From Methylotenera sp. (GTDB lineage Bacteria > Pseudomonadota > Gammaproteobacteria > Burkholderiales > Methylophilaceae): a DNA stretch of 57,732 nucleotides. The notes beneath the pieces are model-generated. The model did not search any database, had not been told where the DNA came from, and saw only the letters and a program-made list of their open reading frames with translations. The first letter of the stretch is position 1, and every line of letters begins with the position of its first letter. Below, in pieces: positions 18,306 through 30,045 of this stretch. The position numbers were made by a program, and so were the translations under genes. The DNA lies in the NCBI RefSeq assembly GCF_030684185.1, contig NZ_JAUXOY010000006.1, positions 1-57,732 of the forward strand. The letters are read 5' to 3'.

Positions 18306-20045
18306 ATGATAATCCCATTAAAAAAACCTGATTTATTACGTATTATTGTTAGTATTATTGCTGCGATATGCGCTAGTTTTTTCATCGTTACATTGGCTAC
18401 TGCCGCCCCTGCGTTGCCAGATTCTGCCAATATCCCGCGTATAGAAACTCAACCCAAGCTACCTGTTATCACAAGCCCTGCTATTGAAACAAAAGAGGAT
18501 TTGAAATATCCGGCGGCATTGCCAGAAACATCAGGTATTAAAGTCAATATCAATAGCATTAAATTTTCTGGCAATAAAAATGTGAGTGATGACCAGCTTT
18601 TACTTCTGCTAAAAACGTATTTAGGCCAATCCCTGGGCATTAAAGAGTTAAACCAGATGACCGCTTTGGTGACAAATTATTATCGTCGGCAGGGTTTTAT
18701 ACTGGCACAAGCCTATTTGCCTGAGCAGGACATCAATCAAAATGCTTTAGAAATAGCTGTGGTTGAGGGTTATTTAGGGGAGTTGAGAATAAAAGGTGTT
18801 GAAAGCCTCGATGAAGTCTTTTTGAAAAAGATGGCTTCGCATGATTTGGCTAGCAACGATGCTGTTAAAGAGTCCAACTTGGTTAGAAATATTATGTTGA
18901 TTAATTCTCTGCCTGGATTAAATGCGACTTCTCAGCTTAATCCAGGGCAGGAAGTAGGCTACAGCGATGTTGACATTGAAGTGCAGACTTTACCTCGTAT
19001 GACTGGATTTATTTCAGCGAATACCTACGGCAATCGTTTCACTGGCAGAGAAGTAGTCAACGCAGGTTTGTTTTTAAATAATCTGGCTGGCAGGGGTGAT
19101 AGGCTGAATTTAAACTTAAAAACCTCTAATGGTGGTGGCCAGCGTGGTGTTCAAATCGGCTATGTCTTACCCGTGCACCAGACAGGTACTATTTTGAATT
19201 TAAGTACAGGCTATCTTGACTATCACTTGGGAGGTCAGTTTTCCAGTCTTGGTGCGAAAGGCGAAAGTTATTATGTGAGTGCTTTGCTGGATCAGCCTTT
19301 ATTGAGATCCAGGCAGGGAAACATTACTTCAAGATTGGGAACTTCTTATAAAGACATTACTGATGATGTTTCGGCATTTTCGTTAAAAGATCATCGAGGT
19401 ATCAGTGCGGTTGAATTGGGGTTATTCGGTGATTGGCGAGATATTAGTTTAAACGGATTTAATCAGCTAGGGCTTAATATTAAATTGGCAGATGTAAATT
19501 TTAAGAATAATCTAGCCGAGTCCCTGGATTCTACAGGTGCAAAAACTGCAGGCGGTTTTATTAAATACAATTTACTGGCATCTCGCTTACAGCCTTTATC
19601 TGAGGAGTACACGCTTAGATTAAGTAGTGACTTTCAAGGCGCGAATAAAAACCTGGATAGTTCAGAAAAATTAGCCATAGGTGGCATTAATCGATGGCGC
19701 GAATTCGGCGAGTACCCTATATCATCGGACCGAGGTTTGATTGTAGGTGCAGAGCTACGCAGGATGATGTTACCAATATCTGGGTTGGCAAGGTTTTTGC
19801 CTGTATTGCAGCGTGTAGAAGTGAGTCCGTATGGTTTTTATGATTATGGCAAGGGTGTAATCAATCATAATGCGTTAAGTAGCGATAATCATGTTAAGTC
19901 ATCTCATTACGGGGTTGGCATTGATGCGCTATTAACAAAAAAATGGATGCTGAATTTTGCGGTATCACATCAGAAAAGTCAGGTTGATGGCGTAGCTTCT
20001 GAAAATGAGACAAGAGCATGGGGGCAGATTCAAGCGGAATTTTAG
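18306..20045 (+). CDS. TpsB outer-membrane transporter of a two-partner secretion system (ShlB/FhaC/HecB family)
   Basis: A 579-residue outer-membrane pore. After a hydrophobic signal (residues 13-33) and a proline-rich stretch comes a POTRA domain at about 75-160 (INSIKFSGNKNVSDDQLLLLL, then LPEQDINQNALEIAVVEG). A second POTRA follows, then a 16-strand-type barrel with alternating polar and hydrophobic residues to the C-terminus (RAWGQIQAEF, ending in phenylalanine). The conserved loop of the family reads LAIGGINRWREFGEYPISS. It is 66 bp upstream of its likely substrate, the TpsA adhesin. Motif and length fit the family well; closest relatives are HMW1B-like transporters by inference. Confidence 0.9.
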   Translation: MIIPLKKPDLLRIIVSIIAAICASFFIVTLATAAPALPDSANIPRIETQPKLPVITSPAIETKEDLKYPAALPETSGIKVNINSIKFSGNKNVSDDQLLLLLKTYLGQSLGIKELNQMTALVTNYYRRQGFILAQAYLPEQDINQNALEIAVVEGYLGELRIKGVESLDEVFLKKMASHDLASNDAVKESNLVRNIMLINSLPGLNATSQLNPGQEVGYSDVDIEVQTLPRMTGFISANTYGNRFTGREVVNAGLFLNNLAGRGDRLNLNLKTSNGGGQRGVQIGYVLPVHQTGTILNLSTGYLDYHLGGQFSSLGAKGESYYVSALLDQPLLRSRQGNITSRLGTSYKDITDDVSAFSLKDHRGISAVELGLFGDWRDISLNGFNQLGLNIKLADVNFKNNLAESLDSTGAKTAGGFIKYNLLASRLQPLSEEYTLRLSSDFQGANKNLDSSEKLAIGGINRWREFGEYPISSDRGLIVGAELRRMMLPISGLARFLPVLQRVEVSPYGFYDYGKGVINHNALSSDNHVKSSHYGVGIDALLTKKWMLNFAVSHQKSQVDGVASENETRAWGQIQAEF

Positions 20046-20111
20046 AAAAATAATAAAAACCTTGGATAAAACGGTAGATTAACCAAAGATTAACCAATTA
20101 CGAAAAAGATC

Positions 20112-23100
20112 ATGCAGACTAAAAAGCCATTGAATAAGCAATTTAATCTATCGCAACATGCCTGCATGAGAATCATGCTAACTTGCCTTATCAGCGGCGC
20201 ATTTAGCCACGCGCATGCACTGCCGCTAGGTGAGCAGGTTCAGGCAGGTAATGTTGGTTTTGTGCGCGATGGACAATCTCTCAATATCAATCAAACAAGT
20301 CAGCAGGCTATCGTCAATTGGCAATCGTTCGGCATTGCTGCCAGCGAAGCTGTTCGGCTTATACAGCCTAATCAGGGGTCAGCACTTTTTAGGGTGACAG
20401 GTTCCGACCCATCTCAAATCTTTGGTAGTTTAAGCGCTACAGGCAGTCTTTTTTTGGTGAATCCGAATGGTGTGTTATTTGCACCTGGCGCGCAGGTGAA
20501 CGTAGGTAGTCTGGTGGCAACCACCATGCAAATAAATGATCAGGACTTTTTGGCAAAACGATACCGGTTTTCAGGTGATTCTGAAGCGTCTGTCGTTAAC
20601 AAAGGTGTGATTAAAACCTCAGATGGCGGTTATATCGTATTACTTGGCGAGCAAGTTGAAAATAGCGGTTCGCTTATTGCCAATCAAGGCAGTGTAGTAT
20701 TGGGCTCAGCACAATCAGCCCTGTTAGATTTTTATGGTGATGGTTTGGTGCAGGTTAAATTAAGTGGTGATGCTCTTGCTGCGGCAGTGAGTCATACTGG
20801 CAATATCATGGCTGATGGCGGCTCAGTGCAACTCGCAACACAAGCCCGAACAGCTGCACTTAATGTGGATGGTGTGGTGCAAGCCAATAGTTTAGTCAGT
20901 CGTAACGGGTTCATTCGTTTAGAAGGCGGTACAGGGTCAAAAGTCAAAGTTACAGGCAGGTTGGAAGCGCGAGGCGATGACCGTGCTGGCCGAGGCGGCG
21001 AAATTGCAGTGACTGGAGAACAGCTAGCACTGCTTGATACAGCGGTTATTGATGTATCTGGGCAAGCGGGGGGTGGCACGGTACTTATTGGCGGAGATTA
21101 CCAAGGTAAAAATACCGCATTACATAATGCCAGAACTACTTACGTTGGAAGCGGCGTGGCAATTAACGCTAACGCTATCAATGAAGGCAATGGTGGCAAG
21201 GTTGTAGTATGGTCGGATGACACCACGCGTTACTATGGCAACATCAGTGCTCTAGGCGGCGCGGTCTCGGGTAATGGCGGATTTGTAGAGGTTTCGGGTA
21301 AACAAAACCTGGACTTTAACGGCGGTATTAAAGTGGCTGCAGCTAATGGCATTGGCGGTTTTATTTTACTAGACCCCCAGGATATTTTGCTTAACACAAG
21401 CACTCAACCTTCACCTTCTAATAACGCGAATGGAACGCCGGATATCGCCTTTGCTGATGCGCCTGTTGCAGGCACCACTACCGTTCAGATTGCTGATGTG
21501 ACTGGATACTCCGAATTGTTTTTGCAAGCCACACGTGACATCACGGTGGCTAATGCTATTACGATGGGCGCCAATAACAGTATTCGTCTAGAAGCAAATA
21601 ACAATATTACTTTAAATGTTGGCGCTACTATGACAGTGTCAGGAACAGGCTCGATTAACCTCAAAGCAGATGCTGATAATAGTGGTGTCGGCGCATTAAC
21701 GCTTAATGCTGGTCTGGTGTCCAGGCAGGGTGGCATCATGCTTTCAGGTGCCAGCATCACTGGTGCTGCTGCAGGCGCTATCACTACAACGGGGGCGGCA
21801 AATTTAAATGGTGGCAATGTCTCAATAAGTTCAACTGGCGGTGTCAGCCTGCTTGGGGCTGTCACTGCAAATGGTGGCGCAGGCGTGGCGGCGACGGCCG
21901 GAGGTAATGCAGGAAATGTGACAGTTACAGCCGCAGGAACAGTTACAACTGCCGCTATAAATGCTACCGGCGGAACTGCCGGCGCAGGTAATGTTGCTGG
22001 CGGTAATGCTGGCACTATCAATATTTCGACCAATGTGGCTGACATTACTACAGGCGCTTTGACTGCCCGCACGGGCGTAGCGTCAGGTACTGGTGCAGGC
22101 GGCCAAGCTGGCAGTATTTCAGTCACCAATACTGCAACAGCCGGCAATGTTACTTTGGGTTCACTTACCACTTCTGGCAATGCAAATGGCAGTGGTGGCA
22201 ATATCAATGTTGTTACGACAGGTTTACTTACACTTAACGGAGCTATTGCGAGTACGGGTGGGGCTAACGTAGCGGCAACTACGCAGGCTGGTAAGAGAGC
22301 GGGCACTATTACATTAACTGGCAATGGCGGGATTTCTACACTTGCCGCAGCCACCATCAATGCCAATGGCGGGGCTGGATTAGGGGTTAATCAGGCTGGT
22401 GGCAACGCTGGCGCTGTAATACTAAATTCTTCCGGCACAATAGTGGCAAGAGCGATTAACTCTCAAACTGGTGCCGCAACAGGCACGGGAGCGGGAGGCG
22501 CTATAGGAGGTATTGCGGTCACCGGGGCGGCGGTTACCACTGGTAATCTCACCACTACTGGTACTACCAACGCCCATGGTGGCAATGTTTCACTTTCTTC
22601 ACTCGGCAATACAACCATTGCAGGCACCATCAATACTTCCGGCGGAGCGGCTGGTACAGGCGTTACTGCCGCTGGACGTAATGCAGGCAATGTTACGATT
22701 ACAGGTGTTAATCGTTCTGTGACTGGTGCAATTACATCGAGTGGTGCGGCAGGTCTGGGTGCCAATCAGGCGGGCGGTAATGCTGGGCTAGTGTCAATTA
22801 CAGGAGCAGGTACACTTAGTACGGCAGCGGTCACTTCACGTACGGGTAACGCAACAGGTGCAGGGGCGGGCGGTGTGGCTGGCGGTGTTACATTGAGCGG
22901 TAGCAGTGTATCTTCAACTGCCATAAACACTGCGGGCGGTACGGCTGGCAATGGAGGTAACGTGAATGTGACCACCACTGGTCTTGGTGCTTCCAGTATT
23001 ACTTCTGTCAACGCGAATAATCTTGGTGCAGTGAGCTTGAATGTTGCAGATACGTTAACGGTATCAGGCATCATTGCCGGCACGAATTCAACCGTGACTA

Positions 23101-25772
23101 AGTCTGGCAGTGGTACGCTGCTGTTAAGTGGGGCGAATACTTACACGGGCTTAACTACCATCAATGCGGGTACTTTGAGATACGGTGCTAACAATGCGAT
23201 TTCAACTGGTGCGGTAACAGTGAATGATGGCGGCACTTATGATCTTGCGGGCTTTTCAGATACGATAGGCGCACTAACTGTAAATAGCGGCATTACTGGC
23301 GGCACAGTTAGCACTGGCACGGGTACACTTACGCTGGGCGGCAACGTTACCACAACAGGTGGCGCTAATAATGCTTTAATCAGTGGTAATTTAGCTTTGG
23401 GTACGGCCGCACGCACCTTTACCAGCACTAACGCGACAGATGGCTTAACCGTAGCTGCGGTAGTCAGCGGTGCGGTAGGGCTTAATAAAGCAGGTAATGG
23501 TACGCTTACTTTGTCTGGTGCAAATACCTATACAGGGGCAACACTCATCAATGCAGGTACGCTTTCTGCGGCACATGCTAATGCGCTTGGTGCTGTTGGC
23601 ACAGGCACTACAGTGGCCAATGGGGCGGCTTTGAATGTGAATAACATATCGTTAGCGGCCGAGCCAATTAGTATCAATGGCGCAGGTGTGGGCGGTATAG
23701 GCGCGCTCACAGCCACTGGCGCAGCAATTGTGACTGGCAATGTAACAACAGCAGGCAATAGCTTAATAGGCGCAACATCTGCATCATCCTCTTTAACACT
23801 AAATGGCATTGTTACCGCAACAAACAATCTTGGCATTGTCGGTGCTGGTGATGTTATTGCAGCGAATGCAGCCAATAATTTTTCAACCGTCAACATTAAC
23901 GGCGCTAACAATGTAAGTCTGCGCGATGTCAATGCGATTGTTTTAGGTAATGGTGCATCTAACTTAACAGGCAATTTGACTGTGCAGGCTGGCGGTAATG
24001 TTACCGTTGCTAATAATATATCTACTTCTGCAGGTGATATTACTTTAGCGGGGACCAACTTCATTAATAATGCAGGCGCATCGGCGCTAACAGCAGGCGG
24101 TCGTTGGTTAGTCTATGCAAATTCACACACAGGAAATACCTTTGGCAGTTTAAGCAGTGGTAATCAGGCGATATGGGGCACAACGTATCCAGCAGCAGTT
24201 TCGCAAACGGGTAATCGTTATGTATTTGCCAATAGCCCTAGTTTAACGGTTACTTCTAATAATCAAAGTAAAACTTACGGTCAAAACGGCGCGCCAGTAG
24301 TGGCTAACTCATTTACTGCAACTGGTTTTGTTAATGCTGCTACATTTGGCAACGTGTTTTCACAAGACATGCAAGCTAACACGGTAACGGGTTCTGCCGT
24401 ATCAGCTGGATCAGCAATTACTGCCAACGTAGGTAGTTATTTGATTGATGTAACGCCAGTGACGGCAACAACAGGATATTCACTCAGTAAAATTAACTCA
24501 GGTAACTTGGCTGTAAACCAAGCGGTCATTAGCCTTAGTGGTACACGTACTTACAATGGCACCACAGTTTTTGATGCAAGCGATTTCGGTACTTTTTTAA
24601 CGGGCATAAATGGCGAAACATTAAATGTAGCCGGGTTAGGCTCAGTTACCAATGCGAACGCAGGCGCAGCACAAATGCTTACGCCTAGTTCAATTGTACT
24701 GGCTGATGGCACTGGAGTAGCCTCTAACTACACAATGACAGGCGGTACACATACCGGCACCATCAATCAAGCTAACCTAAGTTTGAGTGCTGTCACCGAC
24801 AGCCGCACCTATAACGCACTTACCAGTTCAGGTGGCTTGGTCAATATTGCTGGTCTGCAAGGCACAGATACCATTACCGGCTTGTCACAGAGTTTTGACA
24901 GTAAGAATGCAGGCGCACGTACACTAACCGTCGATACAGGCTTTACTGTGAATGATGGCAATAGTGGCTTGAATTATAATACTGTTCTGAATACAGCCGC
25001 TGGCAGTATCACACAACGAGCAATCACCGTGACCTCAAGCCCTGATAGCAAAACATACGATGGCAACATCAGCTCTGCAGTCACCCCCAGTATTACTGCC
25101 GGCTCAATTATGGCGGAAGATTCAGGTGTGTTTAGTCAGATCTATGATAATGAAAATACAGGCGTTGGTAAGTCGCTTACTTCAATTGGAAGTATCGCAG
25201 ATGGCAATGGCGGCAATAACTATGCAGTGACTTTTATTGCAAACAATACGGGTGTAATTAATCCGCGAGCTCTTACTGTTACGGCGGATGCTGGACAGAA
25301 CAAAATAATTGGCACCACTGACCCGTTACCTTTTTCTTTCACCGTTGGCGGGCTTGGTTTGGTAGGCGGCGACACGCTGTTTGGTGCGCTTAACCGCGTT
25401 GCAGGTGAGGGTGTTGGTCACTACGCCATCAACCAAGGCAGCCTAGATGCGGGTAGTAATTATTTACTCAGCTATATTGGCAATAACTTTACTATTATTG
25501 CAGCTTCATTGGACAACACAGGAAATAACAGTAATCCACGCGCCTCTGCAGGCTTGGTTGATTGGAATCCAATGCTGGGCAACTACACAAATCGGCAGCT
25601 ATTTGTTTTAAATTTAGGATTTACGGCCGCAGGTAATGAGGCTAACGGTCATCAGGCCGACTTGCCAAATTGCGAAGCAAATCCGGATTCACTCGCTAAA
25701 GATAAGGATTATATTTTAATGTTAAATTATGGTTTAAAATTACCACAAGGGCTGAGCGCCAATTGTATTTAA
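20112..25772 (+). CDS. TpsA-type exoprotein / filamentous haemagglutinin-like adhesin with PATR and MBG/YDG repeats
   Basis: A 1886-residue secreted protein. The signal peptide is about residues 1-36, ending HAHA. A TPS secretion domain follows with SLFLVNPNGVLFAPGAQV (NPNG at 117-120). Residues about 550-950 are Gly/Ala/Asn/Thr-rich tandem repeats with a recurring GGNAGxVxIT core. Two autotransporter-associated strand repeats (LSGANTYTGxTxINAGTL) lie near 1000-1030 and 1130-1160. Residues about 1377-1800 hold MBG/YDG modules (SKTYGQ, SGTRTYNG, DSRTYNA, DSKTYDG). The only cysteines I see in the mature protein are C1854 and C1885, close to the C-terminus, as in HMW-type adhesins anchored by a disulfide loop. 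Likely exported by the TpsB upstream; adhesion is inferred. Confidence 0.9.
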   Translation: MQTKKPLNKQFNLSQHACMRIMLTCLISGAFSHAHALPLGEQVQAGNVGFVRDGQSLNINQTSQQAIVNWQSFGIAASEAVRLIQPNQGSALFRVTGSDPSQIFGSLSATGSLFLVNPNGVLFAPGAQVNVGSLVATTMQINDQDFLAKRYRFSGDSEASVVNKGVIKTSDGGYIVLLGEQVENSGSLIANQGSVVLGSAQSALLDFYGDGLVQVKLSGDALAAAVSHTGNIMADGGSVQLATQARTAALNVDGVVQANSLVSRNGFIRLEGGTGSKVKVTGRLEARGDDRAGRGGEIAVTGEQLALLDTAVIDVSGQAGGGTVLIGGDYQGKNTALHNARTTYVGSGVAINANAINEGNGGKVVVWSDDTTRYYGNISALGGAVSGNGGFVEVSGKQNLDFNGGIKVAAANGIGGFILLDPQDILLNTSTQPSPSNNANGTPDIAFADAPVAGTTTVQIADVTGYSELFLQATRDITVANAITMGANNSIRLEANNNITLNVGATMTVSGTGSINLKADADNSGVGALTLNAGLVSRQGGIMLSGASITGAAAGAITTTGAANLNGGNVSISSTGGVSLLGAVTANGGAGVAATAGGNAGNVTVTAAGTVTTAAINATGGTAGAGNVAGGNAGTINISTNVADITTGALTARTGVASGTGAGGQAGSISVTNTATAGNVTLGSLTTSGNANGSGGNINVVTTGLLTLNGAIASTGGANVAATTQAGKRAGTITLTGNGGISTLAAATINANGGAGLGVNQAGGNAGAVILNSSGTIVARAINSQTGAATGTGAGGAIGGIAVTGAAVTTGNLTTTGTTNAHGGNVSLSSLGNTTIAGTINTSGGAAGTGVTAAGRNAGNVTITGVNRSVTGAITSSGAAGLGANQAGGNAGLVSITGAGTLSTAAVTSRTGNATGAGAGGVAGGVTLSGSSVSSTAINTAGGTAGNGGNVNVTTTGLGASSITSVNANNLGAVSLNVADTLTVSGIIAGTNSTVTKSGSGTLLLSGANTYTGLTTINAGTLRYGANNAISTGAVTVNDGGTYDLAGFSDTIGALTVNSGITGGTVSTGTGTLTLGGNVTTTGGANNALISGNLALGTAARTFTSTNATDGLTVAAVVSGAVGLNKAGNGTLTLSGANTYTGATLINAGTLSAAHANALGAVGTGTTVANGAALNVNNISLAAEPISINGAGVGGIGALTATGAAIVTGNVTTAGNSLIGATSASSSLTLNGIVTATNNLGIVGAGDVIAANAANNFSTVNINGANNVSLRDVNAIVLGNGASNLTGNLTVQAGGNVTVANNISTSAGDITLAGTNFINNAGASALTAGGRWLVYANSHTGNTFGSLSSGNQAIWGTTYPAAVSQTGNRYVFANSPSLTVTSNNQSKTYGQNGAPVVANSFTATGFVNAATFGNVFSQDMQANTVTGSAVSAGSAITANVGSYLIDVTPVTATTGYSLSKINSGNLAVNQAVISLSGTRTYNGTTVFDASDFGTFLTGINGETLNVAGLGSVTNANAGAAQMLTPSSIVLADGTGVASNYTMTGGTHTGTINQANLSLSAVTDSRTYNALTSSGGLVNIAGLQGTDTITGLSQSFDSKNAGARTLTVDTGFTVNDGNSGLNYNTVLNTAAGSITQRAITVTSSPDSKTYDGNISSAVTPSITAGSIMAEDSGVFSQIYDNENTGVGKSLTSIGSIADGNGGNNYAVTFIANNTGVINPRALTVTADAGQNKIIGTTDPLPFSFTVGGLGLVGGDTLFGALNRVAGEGVGHYAINQGSLDAGSNYLLSYIGNNFTIIAASLDNTGNNSNPRASAGLVDWNPMLGNYTNRQLFVLNLGFTAAGNEANGHQADLPNCEANPDSLAKDKDYILMLNYGLKLPQGLSANCI

Positions 25773-25859
25773 CCAGCATTATTTAATTAACCTTTTAATT
25801 GTGCAGTTAAGTTTGAAAAAACACTGCTGACTTCGTTTTAAATCATTCTTAAAGAGTAA

Positions 25860-27506
<1,647 letters not shown>

Positions 27507-27515
27507 AATTAGTAG

Positions 27516-27632
27516 GTAGGAGCGACGCCCCGTTCACTCAGAATAATGCGCTTTAGCGCATATATTATGTGGGGAAGCCAAATACTGGCTCGCGAAGCAA
27601 TAGTGCAATCGCGACGAGGTCGTCACTCCTAC
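27516..27632. repeat. GTAGGAGCGA-type palindromic element 3 (long form)
   Basis: GTAGGAGCGACG at 27516 and CGTCACTCCTAC ending at 27632 form imperfect inverted ends around about 93 bp. The interior contains GCGCTTTAGCGC and GCGACGAGGTCG, so it looks like two nested elements. Just to the right, 27653-27673 carries another short dyad (GGTTGGTGAGC and GCCGAACC type). The 27507-27858 gap between pgm and the protease is filled by these repeats and a MITE; I see no gene in it. Confidence 0.65.
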
Positions 27633-27713
27633 ATACGACTTTTCAAGTGCTTTGGTTGGTGAGCTTGCCGAACCATACCTCTTAGAAAATCAGAGTGCCT
27701 GTGGTACACAATC

Positions 27714-27856
27714 GAGACCTTTGCAAAAGTGCTTATTGTGGATGAAGTGCAAGGCGCACGGAACGCAGAAACCGAGACAGTACGCGCTGTACGGCGAGGT
27801 TGCGAGTACCGCGCAACGCAGCAATTCGCCGCAAGAAGTACTTTTGCAAAGGTCTC
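27714..27856 (+). repeat. MITE-like element, copy 2
   Basis: A 143-bp element bounded by GAGACCTTTGCAAAAGT and its inverse. The middle (GCGAGGTTGCGAGTACC type sequence) is shared with copies 1 and 3, with several substitutions, making this the most diverged copy. It ends two bases before the stop codon of the aspartic protease. It contains no transposase. No clear target duplication is visible. Confidence 0.85.
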
Positions 27857-27858
27857 AA

Positions 27859-28326
27859 TCAATCAACCTGCTTAATCGTCATCTCACCCTTATACAACCT
27901 TACATCCATACGCCCTAAAAACGACATGCCCAGCAGCACGTCACCGTCTAGGCTCGGGGCTATCATGGCGGATACATTTTTGGCTTCTACTCCACCAACT
28001 TTCACTGAATTTAGCCGCACCATATAGCCGATGCTATCGCCACTGGCGGTTCTGGTGCGGATGGCATCAATACTTTTCAGCTTGAGTTTATCAGCCACAC
28101 TTTGTGAAATTGCCACGCCCGTAGCGCCAGTATCCACCAGCACGTTTACTTTTTGTCCATTGATGAGCGCTTCGCTACGGTAATGTCCATCCAAGCCACG
28201 TTTTAGTACTACGGTGCTGGACTCACCTAAGTTTTTAATTTTATTCGGGTTTTGAATGCCATCGGCCAAATAATAAATGAGGCCGGCAAGTGCGATCCAG
28301 ATGAAAATAAAGGTATGTTTAGTCAT
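27859..28326 (-). CDS. membrane-anchored retropepsin-like aspartic protease (clan AA, TIGR02281 type)
   Basis: A protein of about 155 residues. An N-terminal membrane segment (TFIFIWIALAGLIYYLADG) anchors it, then a periplasmic retropepsin domain carries the single catalytic motif VLVDTGATGVAIS and the later hydrophobic-Gly motif DVLLGMSFLGRMDV. Such proteins act as dimers, each giving one Asp. ATG 28326 is chosen because it opens directly on the membrane anchor; a longer reading from TTG 28413 has an unlikely basic leader. Substrate unknown. It lies downstream of iscX and the small membrane ORF on the same strand. Confidence 0.8.
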   Translation of the reverse strand: MTKHTFIFIWIALAGLIYYLADGIQNPNKIKNLGESSTVVLKRGLDGHYRSEALINGQKVNVLVDTGATGVAISQSVADKLKLKSIDAIRTRTASGDSIGYMVRLNSVKVGGVEAKNVSAMIAPSLDGDVLLGMSFLGRMDVRLYKGEMTIKQVD

Positions 28327-28348
28327 GAGGGTTGGACAGCGTTGTTCG

Positions 28349-28456
28349 TTAAATCGTCTTAAACGCAAGCGCAATAATGCCAAAGTAAGTGAGGTGATGC
28401 AGTAATTGGTCAAAGCCTAACAATATCCAAAACCACTCACTGTTATCCGGCTTCAT
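28349..28456 (-). CDS. 35-residue membrane ORF overlapping the iscX 3' end
   Basis: An open frame of 35 codons begins at ATG 28456, 14 bases inside the end of iscX, and stops at 28349. It reads MKPDNSEWFW, then a hydrophobic core rich in Leu, Ile, His and Phe, ending GIIALAFKTI. Composition (WFWILLGF, HHLTYFGIIALAF) looks like a genuine single-pass membrane peptide, and overlap with iscX would allow translational coupling. I do not recognise a family. It could be chance, since it is short. Confidence 0.4.
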   Translation of the reverse strand: MKPDNSEWFWILLGFDQLLHHLTYFGIIALAFKTI

Positions 28457-28637
28457 CAATCCAAGCCAGTTGTATGGCTTCTAAAATCTTCTCACCGCAA
28501 TGCTGAGGGTCATCATTAAAACCATCTAAAGCCATGACCCATGTCATTAAATCGGTAAAACGAATGGTTGCTGGGTCAATGTCTGGATGTATGTCGTAAA
28601 GCATTTCGGCGATGGTGAGGGTGTCGGTCCATTTCAT
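28443..28637 (-). CDS. iscX: Fe-S cluster assembly protein IscX
   Basis: A 64-residue acidic protein clearly matching IscX: MKWTDTLTIAEMLYDIHPD, then RFTDLMTWVMALDGFNDD and EKILEAIQLAWIDEA. IscX binds the IscS desulfurase and iron and modulates cluster assembly. AAAGGA is correctly spaced before the ATG. It is usually the last gene of the isc operon; here it stands apart from any isc gene, with the small membrane ORF and protease following. Confidence 0.92.
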   Translation of the reverse strand: MKWTDTLTIAEMLYDIHPDIDPATIRFTDLMTWVMALDGFNDDPQHCGEKILEAIQLAWIDEAG

Positions 28638-28781
28638 CAGGCGGGTCCTTTATTTGAATTATTTGAAAGTAAATTTGAATAAATTGATTATAACGCGGCT
28701 AACTGACTGATAGCACTGCGTGGTAAAATACGGCAAATTTATTCACTCAACTAATTTTAAGTATTTAGAAAGCTAAATGTT

Positions 28782-30041
28782 ATGTCAACTGCCCCATTTA
28801 ACTACGCAAACACCTTAAATCAAGCTGATCCAGCCTTATGGGACATGATAGAGCATGAAGTCGTGCGTCAGCATGAGCACATCGAGCTTATCGCATCAGA
28901 AAACTATACCAGTCCAGCCGTCATGCAGGCGCAAGGCTCTCAGTTGACGAATAAGTATGCAGAAGGTTATCCAGGTAAGCGCTTTTATGGCGGTTGTGAA
29001 TATGTGGACCAAGTTGAGCAATTGGCAATTGACCGTTTAAAAGCACTCTATGGTGCAGAATATGCCAATGTGCAGCCACATTCAGGCTCACAAGCTAATC
29101 AGGCTGTGTATTTCAGTATTTTAAAACCAGGTGATACCGTGATGGGTATGAACCTTGGTCACGGTGGCCATTTAACGCACGGTTCACCAGCAAACTTATC
29201 AGGCAAGTTGTTTAACATCGTGCCTTATGGCTTAAATGACAAAGAAGAAATTGATTACGATGAAATGGAACGAATCGCGGTTGAATGCAAGCCAAAATTG
29301 TTAATCGGTGGTGCATCGGCTTATGCATTACGTTTTGATTGGGCGCGCATGGCGGAAATCGCTAAAAAAGTAGGCGCTTATTTCATGGTGGATATGGCGC
29401 ATTACTCAGGCTTGATTGCCGCAGGGGTGTACCCGAACCCGGTACCACATGCAGATTTTGTGACATCGACTACACACAAAACATTACGCGGCCCGCGCGG
29501 CGGCATTATTTTAGCAAAAGCCGAGTTTGAAAAATCACTCAATTCAAGTGTATTTCCTGCATTGCAAGGTGGTCCGTTGATGCATGTGATTGCTGCAAAA
29601 GCTACAGCTTTCCTGGAAGCGTCACAACCGGAATTCAAAACCTACCAAGCGCAAGTCATCAAAAATGCGCAAGCGATGGCTGAGGCGCTCACTGTGCGTG
29701 GCTTGCGTATTATTTCAGGACGCACTGAATCACATATGTTCCTGGTGGATTTACGTCCAAAAGGTTTAACTGGTAAAGCTGCCGATGCCGCGCTTGGTTT
29801 GGCACATATCACTGTCAATAAGAATTCAATTCCAAACGATCCGGAAAGTCCATTTGTGACTTCAGGTATTCGTATTGGGGCGCCAGCTATTACTACGCGT
29901 GGTTTTAAAGAAGATGAAGCAAGACAAGTGGCGAATCTAATTGCTGATGTGTTGGATAACCCAGCAGATGAAGCGGTGATTGCAGCAACTAAAGCGAAAG
30001 TACATGCTTTGACGGCTCGATTCCCTGTTTATGCTGTGTAA
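28782..30041 (+). CDS. glyA: serine hydroxymethyltransferase
   Basis: A 419-residue PLP enzyme interconverting serine and glycine with tetrahydrofolate, central to one-carbon metabolism. Motifs: [34 protein letters not shown], and the PLP lysine in [14 protein letters not shown]. Length is that of bacterial GlyA. It is followed by a palindromic repeat and nrdR, the usual betaproteobacterial glyA-nrdR-ribD order. A TAAAAT -10-like element sits about 50 bp before the start. Confidence 0.97.
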   Translation: MSTAPFNYANTLNQADPALWDMIEHEVVRQHEHIELIASENYTSPAVMQAQGSQLTNKYAEGYPGKRFYGGCEYVDQVEQLAIDRLKALYGAEYANVQPHSGSQANQAVYFSILKPGDTVMGMNLGHGGHLTHGSPANLSGKLFNIVPYGLNDKEEIDYDEMERIAVECKPKLLIGGASAYALRFDWARMAEIAKKVGAYFMVDMAHYSGLIAAGVYPNPVPHADFVTSTTHKTLRGPRGGIILAKAEFEKSLNSSVFPALQGGPLMHVIAAKATAFLEASQPEFKTYQAQVIKNAQAMAEALTVRGLRIISGRTESHMFLVDLRPKGLTGKAADAALGLAHITVNKNSIPNDPESPFVTSGIRIGAPAITTRGFKEDEARQVANLIADVLDNPADEAVIAATKAKVHALTARFPVYAV

Positions 30042-30045
30042 TTTG

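Noticed and set aside
21485-22366. A 293-codon open frame antisense to the adhesin gene, and several similar ones
   Set aside because: They are Ala/Val/Pro-rich low-complexity shadows caused by the repetitive Gly/Ala/Asn/Thr codons of the sense gene, without start signals.
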